The notes: a model not told the origin generated them from the letters alone. DNA of 64,000 nt from Lysobacter sp. (GCA_027306995.1 DAHUXS010000003.1:186001-250000); one strand, 5' to 3'. Positions 44,436-53,516 are shown, counted from the stretch's first letter. Program-made: numbers and translations.

Positions 44436-45632
44436 TCAGGAGTCCGCGGGTTCGTTCTTCTGCACGCGGCGATGGACGTCGTGCAGGGCGAATCCCTTGC
44501 GGCGATCCGGCAGGTCGAAGAATTCCGGATGCTGCAAGGTGCGTGAGGTGTCGGCGAGTCCGGCGTCCCAGTGTTCGCGCATCATCCGCGTGCCGAACGC
44601 GTAATCCTTGAACTGCTCCTCGCAGGGATTCGCCTGGTAGATCAGGTGGACGATGTTGAACACGCGATCGTCCAGCCACGGCGCCAGCACGTCCTTCAAT
44701 TCGTCCGGAACCTTGCTTTCGGGGAGATGCCCGATCAGCTTGGTCAGCGCAGTGCGCAATTCCTGCGTGCGCGCCACCATGTCGGTGCCGTGGCGGGTGC
44801 GGCTGGAATACTGGATGTCCTTGGCGCGCTCCAGCACATCCATCAAGGTTTTCGGGCGTTCGCCGCGCGCGCTCCACAAGTCGACCTGGATGGCGAGGGT
44901 GTCCTCGCGCGGCCATTCGTCGAGCACGTGTTCCAGCGGCGTGTTCGAAACCAGTCCACCGTCCCAGTAATCGCGACCATCGATGCGCACGGCCGGGAAT
45001 GCCGGCGGCAGCGCGCCGGAGGCCATGACGTGCTGCGGGCCGATACGGTCGTGGAGGCTGTCGAAGTAGCGGAAATTGCCGGATTCGACGTCGGTCGCGC
45101 CGACCGTCAGGCGCATCCCGTCCTTGGCGTTGATGCGATCGAAATCGACGCGGCGTTCCAGCGATGTGCGCAATGCGGAGGTGTCGTAGAAGCTGGTTGC
45201 CTGCGGACTGCCATCCGAAAGCGCGAATGGCGGAATGATGCGCGGGGTGAAAAATCCTTGTTGGCCCTGCCACAGCGCCGCGTATGCGCTGGCCGAGGCC
45301 GCCCAGGCTTCCAGTCCCGGCGTCGTCGGGATTCCTTCGAGCATCGCGCGCACCCACAACGCCGGCAGCGAGGCATTGCCGGCGGGCTGGCAGATGTCGT
45401 CCCAGAATCCTTGCAGCGCGTCGAGGCGATGCTCGGGCGGATTGCCGGCGATCAGTGCGGCATTGATCGCGCCGATCGAGATGCCGGCGATCCAGTTGGG
45501 TTCGATGCCGGCTTCATGCAGCGCTTGGTAGACGCCGCACTGGTAGGCGCCAAGCGCGCCGCCGCCTTGCAGCACCAGTGCGACGGTGGGATAGCGCGCG
45601 ACGCGTTCCGGAAGGGTGTTGCCGTGTGGCAT
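44436..45632 (-). CDS. Patatin-like phospholipase with DUF3734-like tail
   Basis: A 398-residue enzyme with the patatin features: oxyanion stretch VLQGGGALGAYQCGV (20-34), nucleophile motif GISIG with Ser52, and the dyad Asp in WDGGL (Asp224). The C-terminal 130 residues (MDVLERAKDIQYSSRTRHG onwards) match the extension usual for the group found beside 3-hydroxybutyrate dehydrogenase. It is 14 bp after the acetoacetate decarboxylase gene. It could cleave lipids or polyester granule components; no signal peptide is present. Confidence 0.88.
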   Translation of the reverse strand: MPHGNTLPERVARYPTVALVLQGGGALGAYQCGVYQALHEAGIEPNWIAGISIGAINAALIAGNPPEHRLDALQGFWDDICQPAGNASLPALWVRAMLEGIPTTPGLEAWAASASAYAALWQGQQGFFTPRIIPPFALSDGSPQATSFYDTSALRTSLERRVDFDRINAKDGMRLTVGATDVESGNFRYFDSLHDRIGPQHVMASGALPPAFPAVRIDGRDYWDGGLVSNTPLEHVLDEWPREDTLAIQVDLWSARGERPKTLMDVLERAKDIQYSSRTRHGTDMVARTQELRTALTKLIGHLPESKVPDELKDVLAPWLDDRVFNIVHLIYQANPCEEQFKDYAFGTRMMREHWDAGLADTSRTLQHPEFFDLPDRRKGFALHDVHRRVQKNEPADS

Positions 45633-45646
45633 GGGTGTCGCTCGCT

Positions 45647-46390
45647 TCAATCCTGCGCCAGATAGTCGTGGACGACCGTGCCGAGATCGAGGGTCAGGTC
45701 GGCGACGAAATGCAGCGCCGATTCGACCTTCAACACGGGCAGGTCGGCGACCGGCGCCAATGCATGCGGATGCAACTCCAGCGATGCCGGGCCGGTCCAT
45801 GCGCCCTTCAGCGTCACGTTCGTCGTGAAGTAGCGCACCAGTTCCAGGATGCGCGGCGTGCCATCCACGTGCGGAATGATCTTGAGCAGGAAGTTGGGCG
45901 CGGCCAACGCCTTCAGCACCGTGGCTTCGTCCACCGGACGATGCTTGTAGCCCATCGTGCCGGTGGCCACCCGCACCGGGCCGTAGTCGAGCGTGCCCAC
46001 CAGGGTGTCGCTGTGCGTCTTCAATTTCGGACTGGCCAATTCCTTGGGGAATCCCCACAGTTCGCGCCCGCCGGCAATCGGCGGGTGATCGTCCAGGTAC
46101 ATGGCATGGACGTAACCGCCTTGCTGGCCCTGGAAGCTCACCGGGATCACCTGTCCGGACTCGGTGTAATCGCCGAATCCGGTGGAGTCCGGCATGCGGA
46201 TGAATTCGTACTTCACCAGCGGCTCGCCGATTTCCAGCGGCTCCGGCACCACCGCACGCAACGCATCGGGATCGGTGCGATAGGTGATGATCATGAATTC
46301 GCGATTGACGAACCGGTACGGCCCGCGCGGATATGCGGGACTGGTGAGCGGCATCGCGAAGGCGGTCTTGCGGACGTCGTCAATGTTCAT
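45647..46390 (-). CDS. adc: Acetoacetate decarboxylase
   Basis: A 247-residue enzyme that decarboxylates acetoacetate to acetone. The Schiff-base lysine lies in [17 protein letters not shown] (Lys116), close to the clostridial Lys115; the neighbouring second lysine is replaced by Glu117, which is seen in many proteobacterial members and may change the pKa tuning. Other conserved parts are [18 protein letters not shown] and [10 protein letters not shown]. It lies between the bdhA and patatin genes in one operon (9-bp and 14-bp gaps). The operon suggests removal of acetoacetate made by BdhA. Confidence 0.9.
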   Translation of the reverse strand: MNIDDVRKTAFAMPLTSPAYPRGPYRFVNREFMIITYRTDPDALRAVVPEPLEIGEPLVKYEFIRMPDSTGFGDYTESGQVIPVSFQGQQGGYVHAMYLDDHPPIAGGRELWGFPKELASPKLKTHSDTLVGTLDYGPVRVATGTMGYKHRPVDEATVLKALAAPNFLLKIIPHVDGTPRILELVRYFTTNVTLKGAWTGPASLELHPHALAPVADLPVLKVESALHFVADLTLDLGTVVHDYLAQD

Positions 46391-46399
46391 GGTGAGCCC

Positions 46400-47188
46400 T
46401 TACAGCATCGTCCACCCGTGCGAGACCACGATCGATTGCCCAGTCAACGCATTGGTTTCGAATGCCGCAAGGAACAGCGCGAGGTTGGCAACGTCGTCGA
46501 CGGTGGTGAATTCGCCGTCCACCGTGTCCTTCAACATCACTTTCTTGATGACGTCCTCTTCGCTGATGCCGAGTTCCTTGGCCTGTTCGGGAATCTGCTT
46601 CTCCACCAGCGGCGTGCGCACGAAACCGGGGCAGATCACGTTGGCGCGGATGCCGAATTCGGCGCCTTCCTTCGCCACCGTGCGCGCCAGGCCGAGCAGG
46701 CCGTGCTTGGCGGTGACGTAGGCCGACTTCAGCTTCGACGCCTCGTGCGAGTGCACCGAGCCCATGTAGATGATCGCGCCCGGCGCCTTGCGCTTCTCCA
46801 TGTCGCGCATGCATTCGCGCGTCGTCAGGAAGGCGCCGTCGCAATGGATGGCGAGCATCTTCTTCCAGTCGTCGAGCTTGAAATCGGTGATCTTGTTGAT
46901 GATCTGGATGCCGGCGTTGGAGACCAGAACGTCGACCTGGCCGAACTGCGCGATCACCTTGGCGATGCCGTCGATCACCTGCTGTTCGTTGGTGACGTCC
47001 ATCGCGACCGCCATGGCCTGGCCGCCGGCGTCGCGCAATTCCTTGGCGGTGGCTTCCGCGGCGTCCAGGTTGAGGTCGGCGATGGCGACGCGGCCACCTG
47101 CTTGCGCGTAAACCTCGGCGATGCGCTTGCCGATGCCGCTGGCGGCGCCGGTGACGACGCAAACTTTGCCGTCAAGAGTCGTTTTCAT
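46400..47188 (-). CDS. bdhA: 3-Hydroxybutyrate dehydrogenase
   Basis: A 262-residue short-chain dehydrogenase that oxidises 3-hydroxybutyrate to acetoacetate with NAD. It shows the nucleotide loop [16 protein letters not shown] (13-28), NAG at 91-93, and the catalytic set Ser144, Tyr157 and Lys161 in [10 protein letters not shown] and SAYVTAKHG. The [13 protein letters not shown] loop is typical of 3-hydroxybutyrate dehydrogenases. It is first in an operon with adc and the patatin and thus connects to the phaZ depolymerase about 3 kb downstream. Confidence 0.92.
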   Translation of the reverse strand: MKTTLDGKVCVVTGAASGIGKRIAEVYAQAGGRVAIADLNLDAAEATAKELRDAGGQAMAVAMDVTNEQQVIDGIAKVIAQFGQVDVLVSNAGIQIINKITDFKLDDWKKMLAIHCDGAFLTTRECMRDMEKRKAPGAIIYMGSVHSHEASKLKSAYVTAKHGLLGLARTVAKEGAEFGIRANVICPGFVRTPLVEKQIPEQAKELGISEEDVIKKVMLKDTVDGEFTTVDDVANLALFLAAFETNALTGQSIVVSHGWTML

Positions 47189-47269
47189 GTGTGCTCCGGA
47201 TTGTGCGATGCAGCGAAGGGTGCAGGGTCGGACGCTAGCACAGCGTGAATCGAAACTTTCAGCAACCTG

Positions 47270-48967
47270 TCAGCGCTTGTCGGCGGTGGGCGCGAACACG
47301 GCGGGATCGGGCAGTTCGACCGGAATCCCCTGGGCGTCGCAGTCCTTGCGGGTGCATAGCGCGGCTCGCAGGCGTGGCGTGGCCTGCAGCATGACGTGGA
47401 ACAGGGAGTTCTCTTCCAGCGCGCCGCGGAAGGCGGTCGCGCCCGGGCCGCGCGCCCACCCGCCGACGTCTTCGCCGCCGTGGGTTTCCGCCGACATCGG
47501 GATCAAGGCTTCCTGCATGTAGTCGGGATCTTCGGTATTGACGTCGGTCAGGTTGGGACGACCGTTTTCGATGTTCTGGAAGCTGCTGCCGAGATGGGGA
47601 TAGTGCTTCGGGCCTTCGGGTTGCTGGTCGGTGGCGCCGACGTTGCCGGGGCCGTTGGCATAGCCGAGGGTGGTGTAGGGCAGGCCGGAAGCGTCGCGGG
47701 CGTATTCCTTGGGATCGCCGCCTTCGCCGCTGCCGCCCTTGACCTTGCCGAGGATCGGATTGCCGCGGGTCGGGTACCCGGCGAAGGTCATCGTGTGCGC
47801 GTGGTCGGCGGTGACGATGATCAGGGTGTCGTCGGCCGATGTCATCTCGGAGGCCGCGCGCACCGCGTCGGAGAAGGCGATGGTGTCGGTGAGCGCGCGA
47901 TAGGCGTTGCCGGCGTGGTGGGCGTGATCGATGCGACCGCCTTCGACCAGCAGCACGAAACCGGTGCGGTTCTTCTGCAGGCGCTGGATCGCCGCGCGCG
48001 TCATCTCGGCCAGCGACGGTTCGCCGGCGGCATCCTTCGGGCGGTCGTGTTCGTACTGCATGTGGTCGGGCTCGAACAGCGCGAGCAGGGCGCCGTTCGG
48101 CGATGCGTCCGCGAGTTGCTTCGCGTTCCACACATAGCTGCCGCCGGGATGGCGCGATTTCCATTCCGCGATCAGGTCACGATCGTCGAGGCGCTGGCCG
48201 ACCTTGTCGTCGTATTCGGGGTCGCGTTGCGAAGCCGGCATGAAATATTCGCGGCCGCCGCCCATCAGCACGTCGGGGCCGGTGCCGTAGCGCGACTCCA
48301 CCATCTGCCGCGCGATGTCGATGCAGCCGGCCTGTTTCGCCGATTCCGGCATTTCGGTGTCGCCTTCCCAGTTGCGGTCGGCCGAATGCGAGAAGGTCGC
48401 GGCGGGCGTGGCGTGGGTGACGCGGGTGGTGGTGACGACACCGGTCGCCATGCCGTTGGCGGCGGCCAGTTCCCACAAGGTCAGTGTCGGCGACTTCAAT
48501 GCGCCGGCGCAGTCGCCGCGCTTGGCATCCTGGCCGATGCTCAACACGCCGATGCGCGTCTTCACGCCAGTCGCGATCGCCGACATGGTGCCGGCCGAAT
48601 CCGGTGTCTGCGAATCGGTGTTGTAGGTGCGGCTGAAGGCAGTGCCGGGGAAATCCTCGAACGACAGATGGTTCTCTTCGCCCGACTGGCCCTTGCGCTG
48701 GCCTTCGAGGATGCGGGCTGCCGCGACCGTGGTGATGCTCATGCCGTCGCCGAGGAAGACGATCACGTTCTTCGCCTTGCCCTGCATAGCGCCACGGCTG
48801 GCGGCTTCGGCGGCACCGTTGCGGAACCACCACGCCGGCGTTTCGCCGTCGGGGTGCTGGATCCGCGGCACCTCGACCTTGGGAGCCGTGGTGGTTTTGG
48901 CGGGCGTGGCGGCGCAGGCGAGGCCGCTGCTCAGGGTCAGGAGAAGGGCGGGGATGGCGTGGCGCAT
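47270..48967 (-). CDS. Exported alkaline phosphatase (PhoA family)
   Basis: A 565-residue exported enzyme. The signal peptide ends near SGLACAA. The active site is complete: metal Asp74 in FLGDGMS, the nucleophile Ser124 in QTPDSAGTMSA, VEGGRIDHAHHAGN, TADHAHTMTF, and a late ETHGGEDVG histidine. It is longer than the 450-residue E. coli PhoA, with extra loops around residues 415-480. It releases phosphate from phosphomonoesters in the periplasm. I see no Pho box upstream, but the 130-bp gap to the divergent symporter was only read by eye. Confidence 0.92.
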   Translation of the reverse strand: MRHAIPALLLTLSSGLACAATPAKTTTAPKVEVPRIQHPDGETPAWWFRNGAAEAASRGAMQGKAKNVIVFLGDGMSITTVAAARILEGQRKGQSGEENHLSFEDFPGTAFSRTYNTDSQTPDSAGTMSAIATGVKTRIGVLSIGQDAKRGDCAGALKSPTLTLWELAAANGMATGVVTTTRVTHATPAATFSHSADRNWEGDTEMPESAKQAGCIDIARQMVESRYGTGPDVLMGGGREYFMPASQRDPEYDDKVGQRLDDRDLIAEWKSRHPGGSYVWNAKQLADASPNGALLALFEPDHMQYEHDRPKDAAGEPSLAEMTRAAIQRLQKNRTGFVLLVEGGRIDHAHHAGNAYRALTDTIAFSDAVRAASEMTSADDTLIIVTADHAHTMTFAGYPTRGNPILGKVKGGSGEGGDPKEYARDASGLPYTTLGYANGPGNVGATDQQPEGPKHYPHLGSSFQNIENGRPNLTDVNTEDPDYMQEALIPMSAETHGGEDVGGWARGPGATAFRGALEENSLFHVMLQATPRLRAALCTRKDCDAQGIPVELPDPAVFAPTADKR

Positions 48968-49099
48968 GGCGGGTCGCTGGCGGTTCGCAGACGGAATTGG
49001 ACCGGTGATTATGTTTGGAATGAATGGCAGCCAGATTGCAATGAGGACAGGACGGCCGCCTGCGGTATCGTGTGCGTTTCGATCCCCTGGAACGTGTTC

Positions 49100-50413
49100 A
49101 TGGCCTGGTGGTTCCGCATCAAATTCTGGAAGCGCGTGGTGCTCGGCTTCGTGCTGGGCGCCCTGGCGGGTTGGGTGTTCGGTAAGGACGCCGAGACGTG
49201 GTTCGGCCCGCTTGGCGACCTCTACGTCACCCTGATCAAGATGATCGCGGTGCCGCTGGTGTTCTTCGCCGTGATCAACGCAGTGGCGTCGCTGGCCGGG
49301 CAGAAATCGATCGCCGCGCTGGCCGGTCGTACTTTCCTGTGGTTCGCCATCACCGCAGTGCTCGCGGTCGGCGTCGGCCTGGCCGCGGGCTACGTGTTCC
49401 AGCCGGGCGTCGGTGTCGGCGTGCTCCAGGTCGCGTCCGATTACAAGCCGAAAGAAGTCCCCGGCGTGCTCGACATGTTGCTCAACATCGTGCCGTCCAA
49501 TCCGTTCGCGGCGCTGGCCGGTGCTGCCAGTGGCAAGGTCGATGGCACCACGGTGCTGATGCCGCGCAACGGCACCGTGCTGCAGGTGATCTTCTTCGCC
49601 GGCCTGGTCGGCTTTGCCCTGGTCAAGCTCGGCGAGCGCACCCTGCGCCTGCGCGAACTGGTGCGCGAGGCCAGCGACACCATGATCCAGGTGACGCGCT
49701 TCGTACTCGAGTTCACCCCGATCGGCACCTTCGGCCTGATCGCCGCGTTGGTCGGTGGCTACGGCTTTGCCCAACTCAAGCCGCTATTCCAGTTCGTGGT
49801 CGCGCTGTACGCCGCCTGCGCCTTCCACATCGTCGTGGTCTACACGCTGTTGCTGGTCGTCCACCGCCTCAATCCGTGGAAATTCTTCCGCGGCGCCTTC
49901 CCGGGCATGCAGGTCGGTTTCGTCGCATCGTCCAGTTTCGCGGCGATGCCGGTGGCGCTGCGCTCGGTGCAGCACAACCTCGGGGTCAACAAGGATTACG
50001 CCAGCTTCGCGGTGCCGCTCGGCGCGACCATCAAGATGGACGGCTGCGGCGCGATCTACCCGGCGCTGGCCGCGGTCTTCATCGCCCAGTACACCGGTAT
50101 CCATCTCACCACCACCCAATACGTGATGATCGCGATCGCCTCGGTGCTGGGCAGCTTCGGCACCGCCGGCGTACCGGGGACCGCGGTGATCATGGCGACA
50201 GTGGTGCTGTCTGCCGCGGGCTTGCCGTTGCAGGTGATCGGCTATCTCTACGCCATCGACCGCATCCTCGACATGATGCGCACGATGACGAATGTGACCG
50301 GCCAGATGCTGGTGCCGGTGCTGGTGGCCAAGGAAACCGGATTGCTCGACCAGAAGGTCTACGACGCCGCCGACACCAATGTCGGCCTCGTCGATGCGGA
50401 AATGCAGAGCTGA
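49100..50413 (+). CDS. Dicarboxylate/amino acid:cation symporter with altered NMDGT motif
   Basis: A 437-residue membrane transporter of the DAACS (GltP/DctA) family with eight hydrophobic segments, then two re-entrant hairpins: HP1 reads ASSSFAAMPVALRS and HP2 reads GTAGVPGTAVIM. The TM7 motif that is NMDGT in most members is KMDGC here (50033-50047), so the asparagine and threonine that help bind Na+ are changed, and the substrate may differ. The TM8 region DRILDMMRTMTNVTG keeps the Arg and Asn. The ATG at 49100 is chosen; a GTG at 49094 is also possible. It runs with a GNAT gene 4 bp downstream. Confidence 0.87.
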   Translation: MAWWFRIKFWKRVVLGFVLGALAGWVFGKDAETWFGPLGDLYVTLIKMIAVPLVFFAVINAVASLAGQKSIAALAGRTFLWFAITAVLAVGVGLAAGYVFQPGVGVGVLQVASDYKPKEVPGVLDMLLNIVPSNPFAALAGAASGKVDGTTVLMPRNGTVLQVIFFAGLVGFALVKLGERTLRLRELVREASDTMIQVTRFVLEFTPIGTFGLIAALVGGYGFAQLKPLFQFVVALYAACAFHIVVVYTLLLVVHRLNPWKFFRGAFPGMQVGFVASSSFAAMPVALRSVQHNLGVNKDYASFAVPLGATIKMDGCGAIYPALAAVFIAQYTGIHLTTTQYVMIAIASVLGSFGTAGVPGTAVIMATVVLSAAGLPLQVIGYLYAIDRILDMMRTMTNVTGQMLVPVLVAKETGLLDQKVYDAADTNVGLVDAEMQS

Positions 50414-50417
50414 CACC

Positions 50418-50855
50418 ATGAGTGCGGTGGAAGCCGTCGCCGATGTCGTGCTGGTCGAGCGCTTCCCCGGCGTCGATGACTACCGGCGCCTGCGCAGCAT
50501 CACCGGCCTGTCGCCGAAAGGCGAAGAGGCCGCGCGGCGGGCGCTAGCGAACACGTTGCATGGCGTGAGCCTGCTGCGTGGGGACGAAGTCGTCGGTATG
50601 GGGCGCATCATCGGCGACGACGGCTGTTTCTACTTCGTGGTCGATATCGCCGTGCTCCCGGAACTGCAGGGGCAGGGGCTCGGCCATCGCATCATGGCGG
50701 CACTGGATGCGTGGGTGCGCGAACGGGCGCCGGAGACGGCGCATGTGTCGCTGTTCGCCGACGGCGACGCCAAGTACCTGTACGAGAAATACGGTTTCGT
50801 GCAACTGACCAAATCGGTGGCGATGGCCTATGTCGTCCCGTCCGTGGCGACTTGA
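50418..50855 (+). CDS. GNAT-family N-acetyltransferase
   Basis: A 145-residue acetyltransferase with the GNAT core: VGMGRIIGDDGCFYFVVDIAV, the acetyl-CoA loop PELQGQGLGHRIMAALDAWV and YLYEKYGFVQLTKSVAM at the end. It follows the symporter by 4 bp. Its small size and order match the GNAT proteins that acetylate amines or amino-acid-like compounds, but the substrate is unknown. Confidence 0.88.
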   Translation: MSAVEAVADVVLVERFPGVDDYRRLRSITGLSPKGEEAARRALANTLHGVSLLRGDEVVGMGRIIGDDGCFYFVVDIAVLPELQGQGLGHRIMAALDAWVRERAPETAHVSLFADGDAKYLYEKYGFVQLTKSVAMAYVVPSVAT

Positions 50856-50905
50856 ACCGGCTTCAACCGGCCCCATCCCATTCCTTACTTGTTTGCGAAG
50901 ATGAA

Positions 50906-50909
50906 GGAG
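50906..50909 (+). promoter_or_regulatory. Ribosome binding site deciding the ferritin-like start
   Basis: GGAG (within AAGGAG) sits 6 bp before ATG 50916. The earlier TTG 50889 and ATG 50901 lack such spacing; 50901 overlaps the site itself. Confidence 0.65.
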
Positions 50910-50915
50910 CGAACC

Positions 50916-51386
50916 ATGCAGAACGATCTCAAGCAGCAGGCCATCGATACCCTCAACCGCATCATGGAGATGGAGTTGGCCGGTGTGGTGCGTTACACGC
51001 ATTACGGGCTGATGGTCTACGGCTACGGACGCATCCCGATCGTGTCGTGGATGAAATCGAACGCCGATGAGTCGTTGGCGCACGCCAGCAAGGCCGGTGA
51101 GCTGGTGACACTGCTTGGCGGTCATCCGTCGCTGCGGATCGGGCCGTTGCTGGAAACCCACCAGCACGACATCGGCGACATCCTGCGCGAAAGCCTCGCG
51201 CACGAGAAAGCCTCGCTCGAGATCTATTACGAACTGCTGCGCCTGAGCGAAGGCAAGTCGGTGCTGCTGGAGGAATATGCGCGCGACATGATCGTCGCTG
51301 AGGAAATGCACCTCGACGAGGTCAACAAGATGCTGCGCCGCCCCGGCGACGTCGAGAGCTTCCACGACCACGGCGGAGACCACTGA
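50916..51386 (+). CDS. Bacterioferritin-like ferritin-fold protein
   Basis: A 156-residue four-helix ferritin-fold protein. Glutamates and histidines usual for the di-iron site are seen: Glu18/Glu20 in IMEMELAGVV, Glu52 with His56 in DESLAHA, Glu97 in HEKASLEIYYELL, and Glu129 with His132 in VAEEMHL. In bacterioferritin the first pair is spaced ExxH, whereas here it is ExxxH, so alignment should be checked. It probably stores or detoxifies iron. The C-terminus is His/Asp-rich (FHDHGGDH). It is followed after one base by a zinc-finger protein gene. Confidence 0.84.
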   Translation: MQNDLKQQAIDTLNRIMEMELAGVVRYTHYGLMVYGYGRIPIVSWMKSNADESLAHASKAGELVTLLGGHPSLRIGPLLETHQHDIGDILRESLAHEKASLEIYYELLRLSEGKSVLLEEYARDMIVAEEMHLDEVNKMLRRPGDVESFHDHGGDH

Positions 51387-51387
51387 C

Positions 51388-51654
51388 ATGGCCACCGGCT
51401 GGGCCGGCGATGGCGCGGTGCAGGACCAGATCGACGCCACCGTGAAGGACGCGATCAAGCGCGCCCGCAGTCAGCTGCCGCAGGGCCCGAGCCTGGAACG
51501 TTGCGAGGAATGCGATGCGCCGATCCCCGAGGCGCGCCGCAAGGCGCTGCCGGGCGTGCGCCTGTGCGTGCCGTGCCAGCAGGCGCGCGACGAGGAAGAC
51601 GCACAGCACAGCGGTTACAACCGCCGCGGCAGCAAGGATTCGCAGCTGCGTTGA
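51388..51654 (+). CDS. DksA/TraR-type C4 zinc-finger protein
   Basis: An 88-residue protein with an N-terminal helix (QDQIDATVKDAIKRARSQL) and a four-cysteine zinc site Cys39, Cys42, Cys60 and Cys63 (CEECDAPIPEARRKALPGVRLCVPC in two parts). It lacks the long coiled coil of DksA, so it belongs to the short TraR/YbiI group, whose members may bind RNA polymerase. It begins 1 bp after the ferritin-like stop and is likely co-translated with it. Confidence 0.9.
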   Translation: MATGWAGDGAVQDQIDATVKDAIKRARSQLPQGPSLERCEECDAPIPEARRKALPGVRLCVPCQQARDEEDAQHSGYNRRGSKDSQLR

Positions 51655-51664
51655 AGCCGCGCGA

Positions 51665-52153
51665 TCAGATCCTGCTGTAGTTCCAGCCGATCGGCCGTCC
51701 GTCCTTGTATGGCATCACGCCGTGGAAGGCGCGCGGATCGTCGTCGAACACCAGCGGCAGGAAGTGACGATCGCCTTCCCACATCGGCAGGTCGTAGATT
51801 CGCTCGACATCCACCCATTCCAGCGTGCCTTCCTCGTTGCGGTCGGGCGCGGTGCCGGTGAACTTCGTGATCAGGAAGACGAAGCCGAGCCAGTCCTCGC
51901 CATTCTTGCCGAAGCCCGGCCAACTGATGGTGCCGCGTAGTTGCAGCGCGTCGCAGGCCAGTCCCGCTTCCTCCTCGATCTCGCGGCGCATGCCCGCAAC
52001 CACGTCTTCGTCCGCTTCCAGCTTGCCGCCGAGGCCGTTGTACTTGCCGAGGTGCTCGTCGCCGGGACGCGCATTGCGGTGGACCAGCAATACCTTGCGA
52101 CGGTCGGGCGAGAGGATGTAGCCGAGCGTGCCGACGATGGGTGTATAAGGCAT
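51665..52153 (-). CDS. Nudix hydrolase, probably 8-oxo-dGTP diphosphatase type
   Basis: A 162-residue enzyme with a complete Nudix box at residues 43-65 (GKLEADEDVVAGMRREIEEEAGL in two runs, with all required Glu residues). It starts with an antimutator-like segment IVGTLGYILSPDRRKVLLVHRN and has WPGFGKNGEDWLGFVFL in the middle. It could remove oxidised nucleotides. Convergent with the zinc-finger gene and divergent from the thioesterase gene. Confidence 0.9.
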   Translation of the reverse strand: MPYTPIVGTLGYILSPDRRKVLLVHRNARPGDEHLGKYNGLGGKLEADEDVVAGMRREIEEEAGLACDALQLRGTISWPGFGKNGEDWLGFVFLITKFTGTAPDRNEEGTLEWVDVERIYDLPMWEGDRHFLPLVFDDDPRAFHGVMPYKDGRPIGWNYSRI

Positions 52154-52182
52154 GGATCGATATCGTGGGGTGTGTGCATAGC

Positions 52183-52719
52183 ATGACCGAAAACACGCCG
52201 GCGCCGCCGGAACATCCGCGCGAACTGACCATGCGCTTCCTCGCCGAGCCCGGCGACGTCAATTACGGCGGCAAGGTCCACGGCGGCATCGTGATGAAGT
52301 GGATCGACCAGGCCGGCTATGCCGTCGCGGTCGGCTGGTGCGGACGCTATGCGGTGACGGTGGCGGTGGGCGGCATTCGCTTCGTCGCCCCGATCGGCAT
52401 CAGCGATCTCGTCTCCATCAACGCCAAGCTGGTCTATACCGGCAGCACCTCGATGCATATCGCAGTCGACGTCAACGCGCGCGATCCGCGTGGGGGCAGC
52501 GATCGCTTGTGCACCCACTGCGTGATCGTCTTCGTCGCCGTGGACCAACAGGGCGGGCGACCGGTGCCGGTGCCGCAGCTCACCCAGGAAAGCGACGAGG
52601 ATCGCCGCCTCGCCGAATACGCGCTCAAGGTGATGGACCTGAGCAAGGACATCGAGCACACCATCGCCCGCTATCGCGATGCGGAAACGGATGCCAGAAA
52701 CAGTGAAGCCGCCCAGTAG
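52183..52719 (+). CDS. Hotdog-fold acyl-CoA thioesterase
   Basis: A 178-residue hotdog protein of the YciA/BACH type: NYGGKVHGGIVMKWIDQAGYAVA holds the key helix, AVTVAVGGIRFVAPI the strand after it, and VTGST-like YTGSTSMHIAVDV the next. It should hydrolyse acyl-CoA in the cytoplasm. The C-terminal 40 residues form a charged helix. ATG 52183 is preferred to the weak GTG 52141, which lies in the Nudix promoter region. Confidence 0.87.
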   Translation: MTENTPAPPEHPRELTMRFLAEPGDVNYGGKVHGGIVMKWIDQAGYAVAVGWCGRYAVTVAVGGIRFVAPIGISDLVSINAKLVYTGSTSMHIAVDVNARDPRGGSDRLCTHCVIVFVAVDQQGGRPVPVPQLTQESDEDRRLAEYALKVMDLSKDIEHTIARYRDAETDARNSEAAQ

Positions 52720-52750
52720 GCGGCCTCTGCTGATTCGATGATCGCGAAGA

Positions 52751-53374
52751 TCAGCCCGAGATGCGGCGGGCCGTGATCAGGTGCTGGGACCAGTAGCCGT
52801 CCAGCTTGGAGACGGTGACGTCGCGGCCGGTGCGCGGGGCGTGCAGGAACTTGCCTTCGCCGATATAGATGCCGACGTGGTCGATGCCGCGGCCACGGCC
52901 GAAGAACACCAGATCGCCTTCGGCCAGGTCATCGGCCTGGACCTTGGTGCCCTGGTGGGCGATTTCGCGGGAGACGCGCGGCAGGTTGATGCCGAGCGCG
53001 GTGCGGAAGACGTAACCGACCAGTCCGCTGCAATCAAAACCATTCGTGGTGGTGCCGCCCCAGCGGTAGGGGATGCCCAGCAGGGTCATGGCGCGCGCAA
53101 GCACTTTCTGGATGCGGCCCTGGTCGGCGCTGCTGATCGCGCTGCCCACCGGCATGGCCGAGGGGTCGAGCTGGCTGAGGGTCTGGTTGAGCGGGTTGCC
53201 ATCGACCTGGTCGATGACGCTGCCGCCAATGGCATCGAGACGGTCGGCGCCGGTCTCGGTTTCGTGTGCAAATGCCGGCGCTGCGAAGGCGGTACCGACA
53301 ACTAGCATCAATGTAATGGCGGCCTTCTTCCTGAGGCGGCCGAGGCGTTGGGAGCGCGTCTCGGTCATCGTCAC
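52751..53374 (-). CDS. NlpC/P60 cell-wall peptidase, paralogue 1
   Basis: A 207-residue exported peptidase with a signal peptide ending near FAAPAFA and a C-terminal NlpC/P60 domain (about 85-205) with Cys115 in GFDCSGLV, His166 in DHVGIYIG and His178 in FLHAP. It cuts within peptidoglycan peptides. Residues 38-85 form a linker. A related gene lies 143 bp upstream on the same strand. The two share the order and spacing of active-site residues and probably arose by duplication. Confidence 0.9.
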   Translation of the reverse strand: MTMTETRSQRLGRLRKKAAITLMLVVGTAFAAPAFAHETETGADRLDAIGGSVIDQVDGNPLNQTLSQLDPSAMPVGSAISSADQGRIQKVLARAMTLLGIPYRWGGTTTNGFDCSGLVGYVFRTALGINLPRVSREIAHQGTKVQADDLAEGDLVFFGRGRGIDHVGIYIGEGKFLHAPRTGRDVTVSKLDGYWSQHLITARRISG

Positions 53375-53516
53375 TGGTTCTTCATTCGGCTAAACGGGGG
53401 GAGAGTTTGCCCGACCAGACGACAGAGTTTGTTTAAGAAATCGTAAAAAAGGGTTAAAAAATGGAACTGAATGCACAAAATTTGGCATCCACCGTCATTT
53501 CTCCCTCACACAGCCT
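53375..53516 (-). promoter_or_regulatory. AT-rich intergenic region before NlpC/P60 paralogue 1
   Basis: The 142-bp gap contains A-runs near 53441-53462 that stand out from the GC-rich surroundings. Read on the - strand, TTGTGC, 16 bases and TAACCC could form a weak promoter for the downstream gene. No terminator for the upstream paralogue is clear. Confidence 0.3.

Noticed and set aside
47396-49099. Long + frame upstream of the symporter
   Set aside because: It is antisense to the alkaline phosphatase gene; the transporter similarity begins only at 49100.
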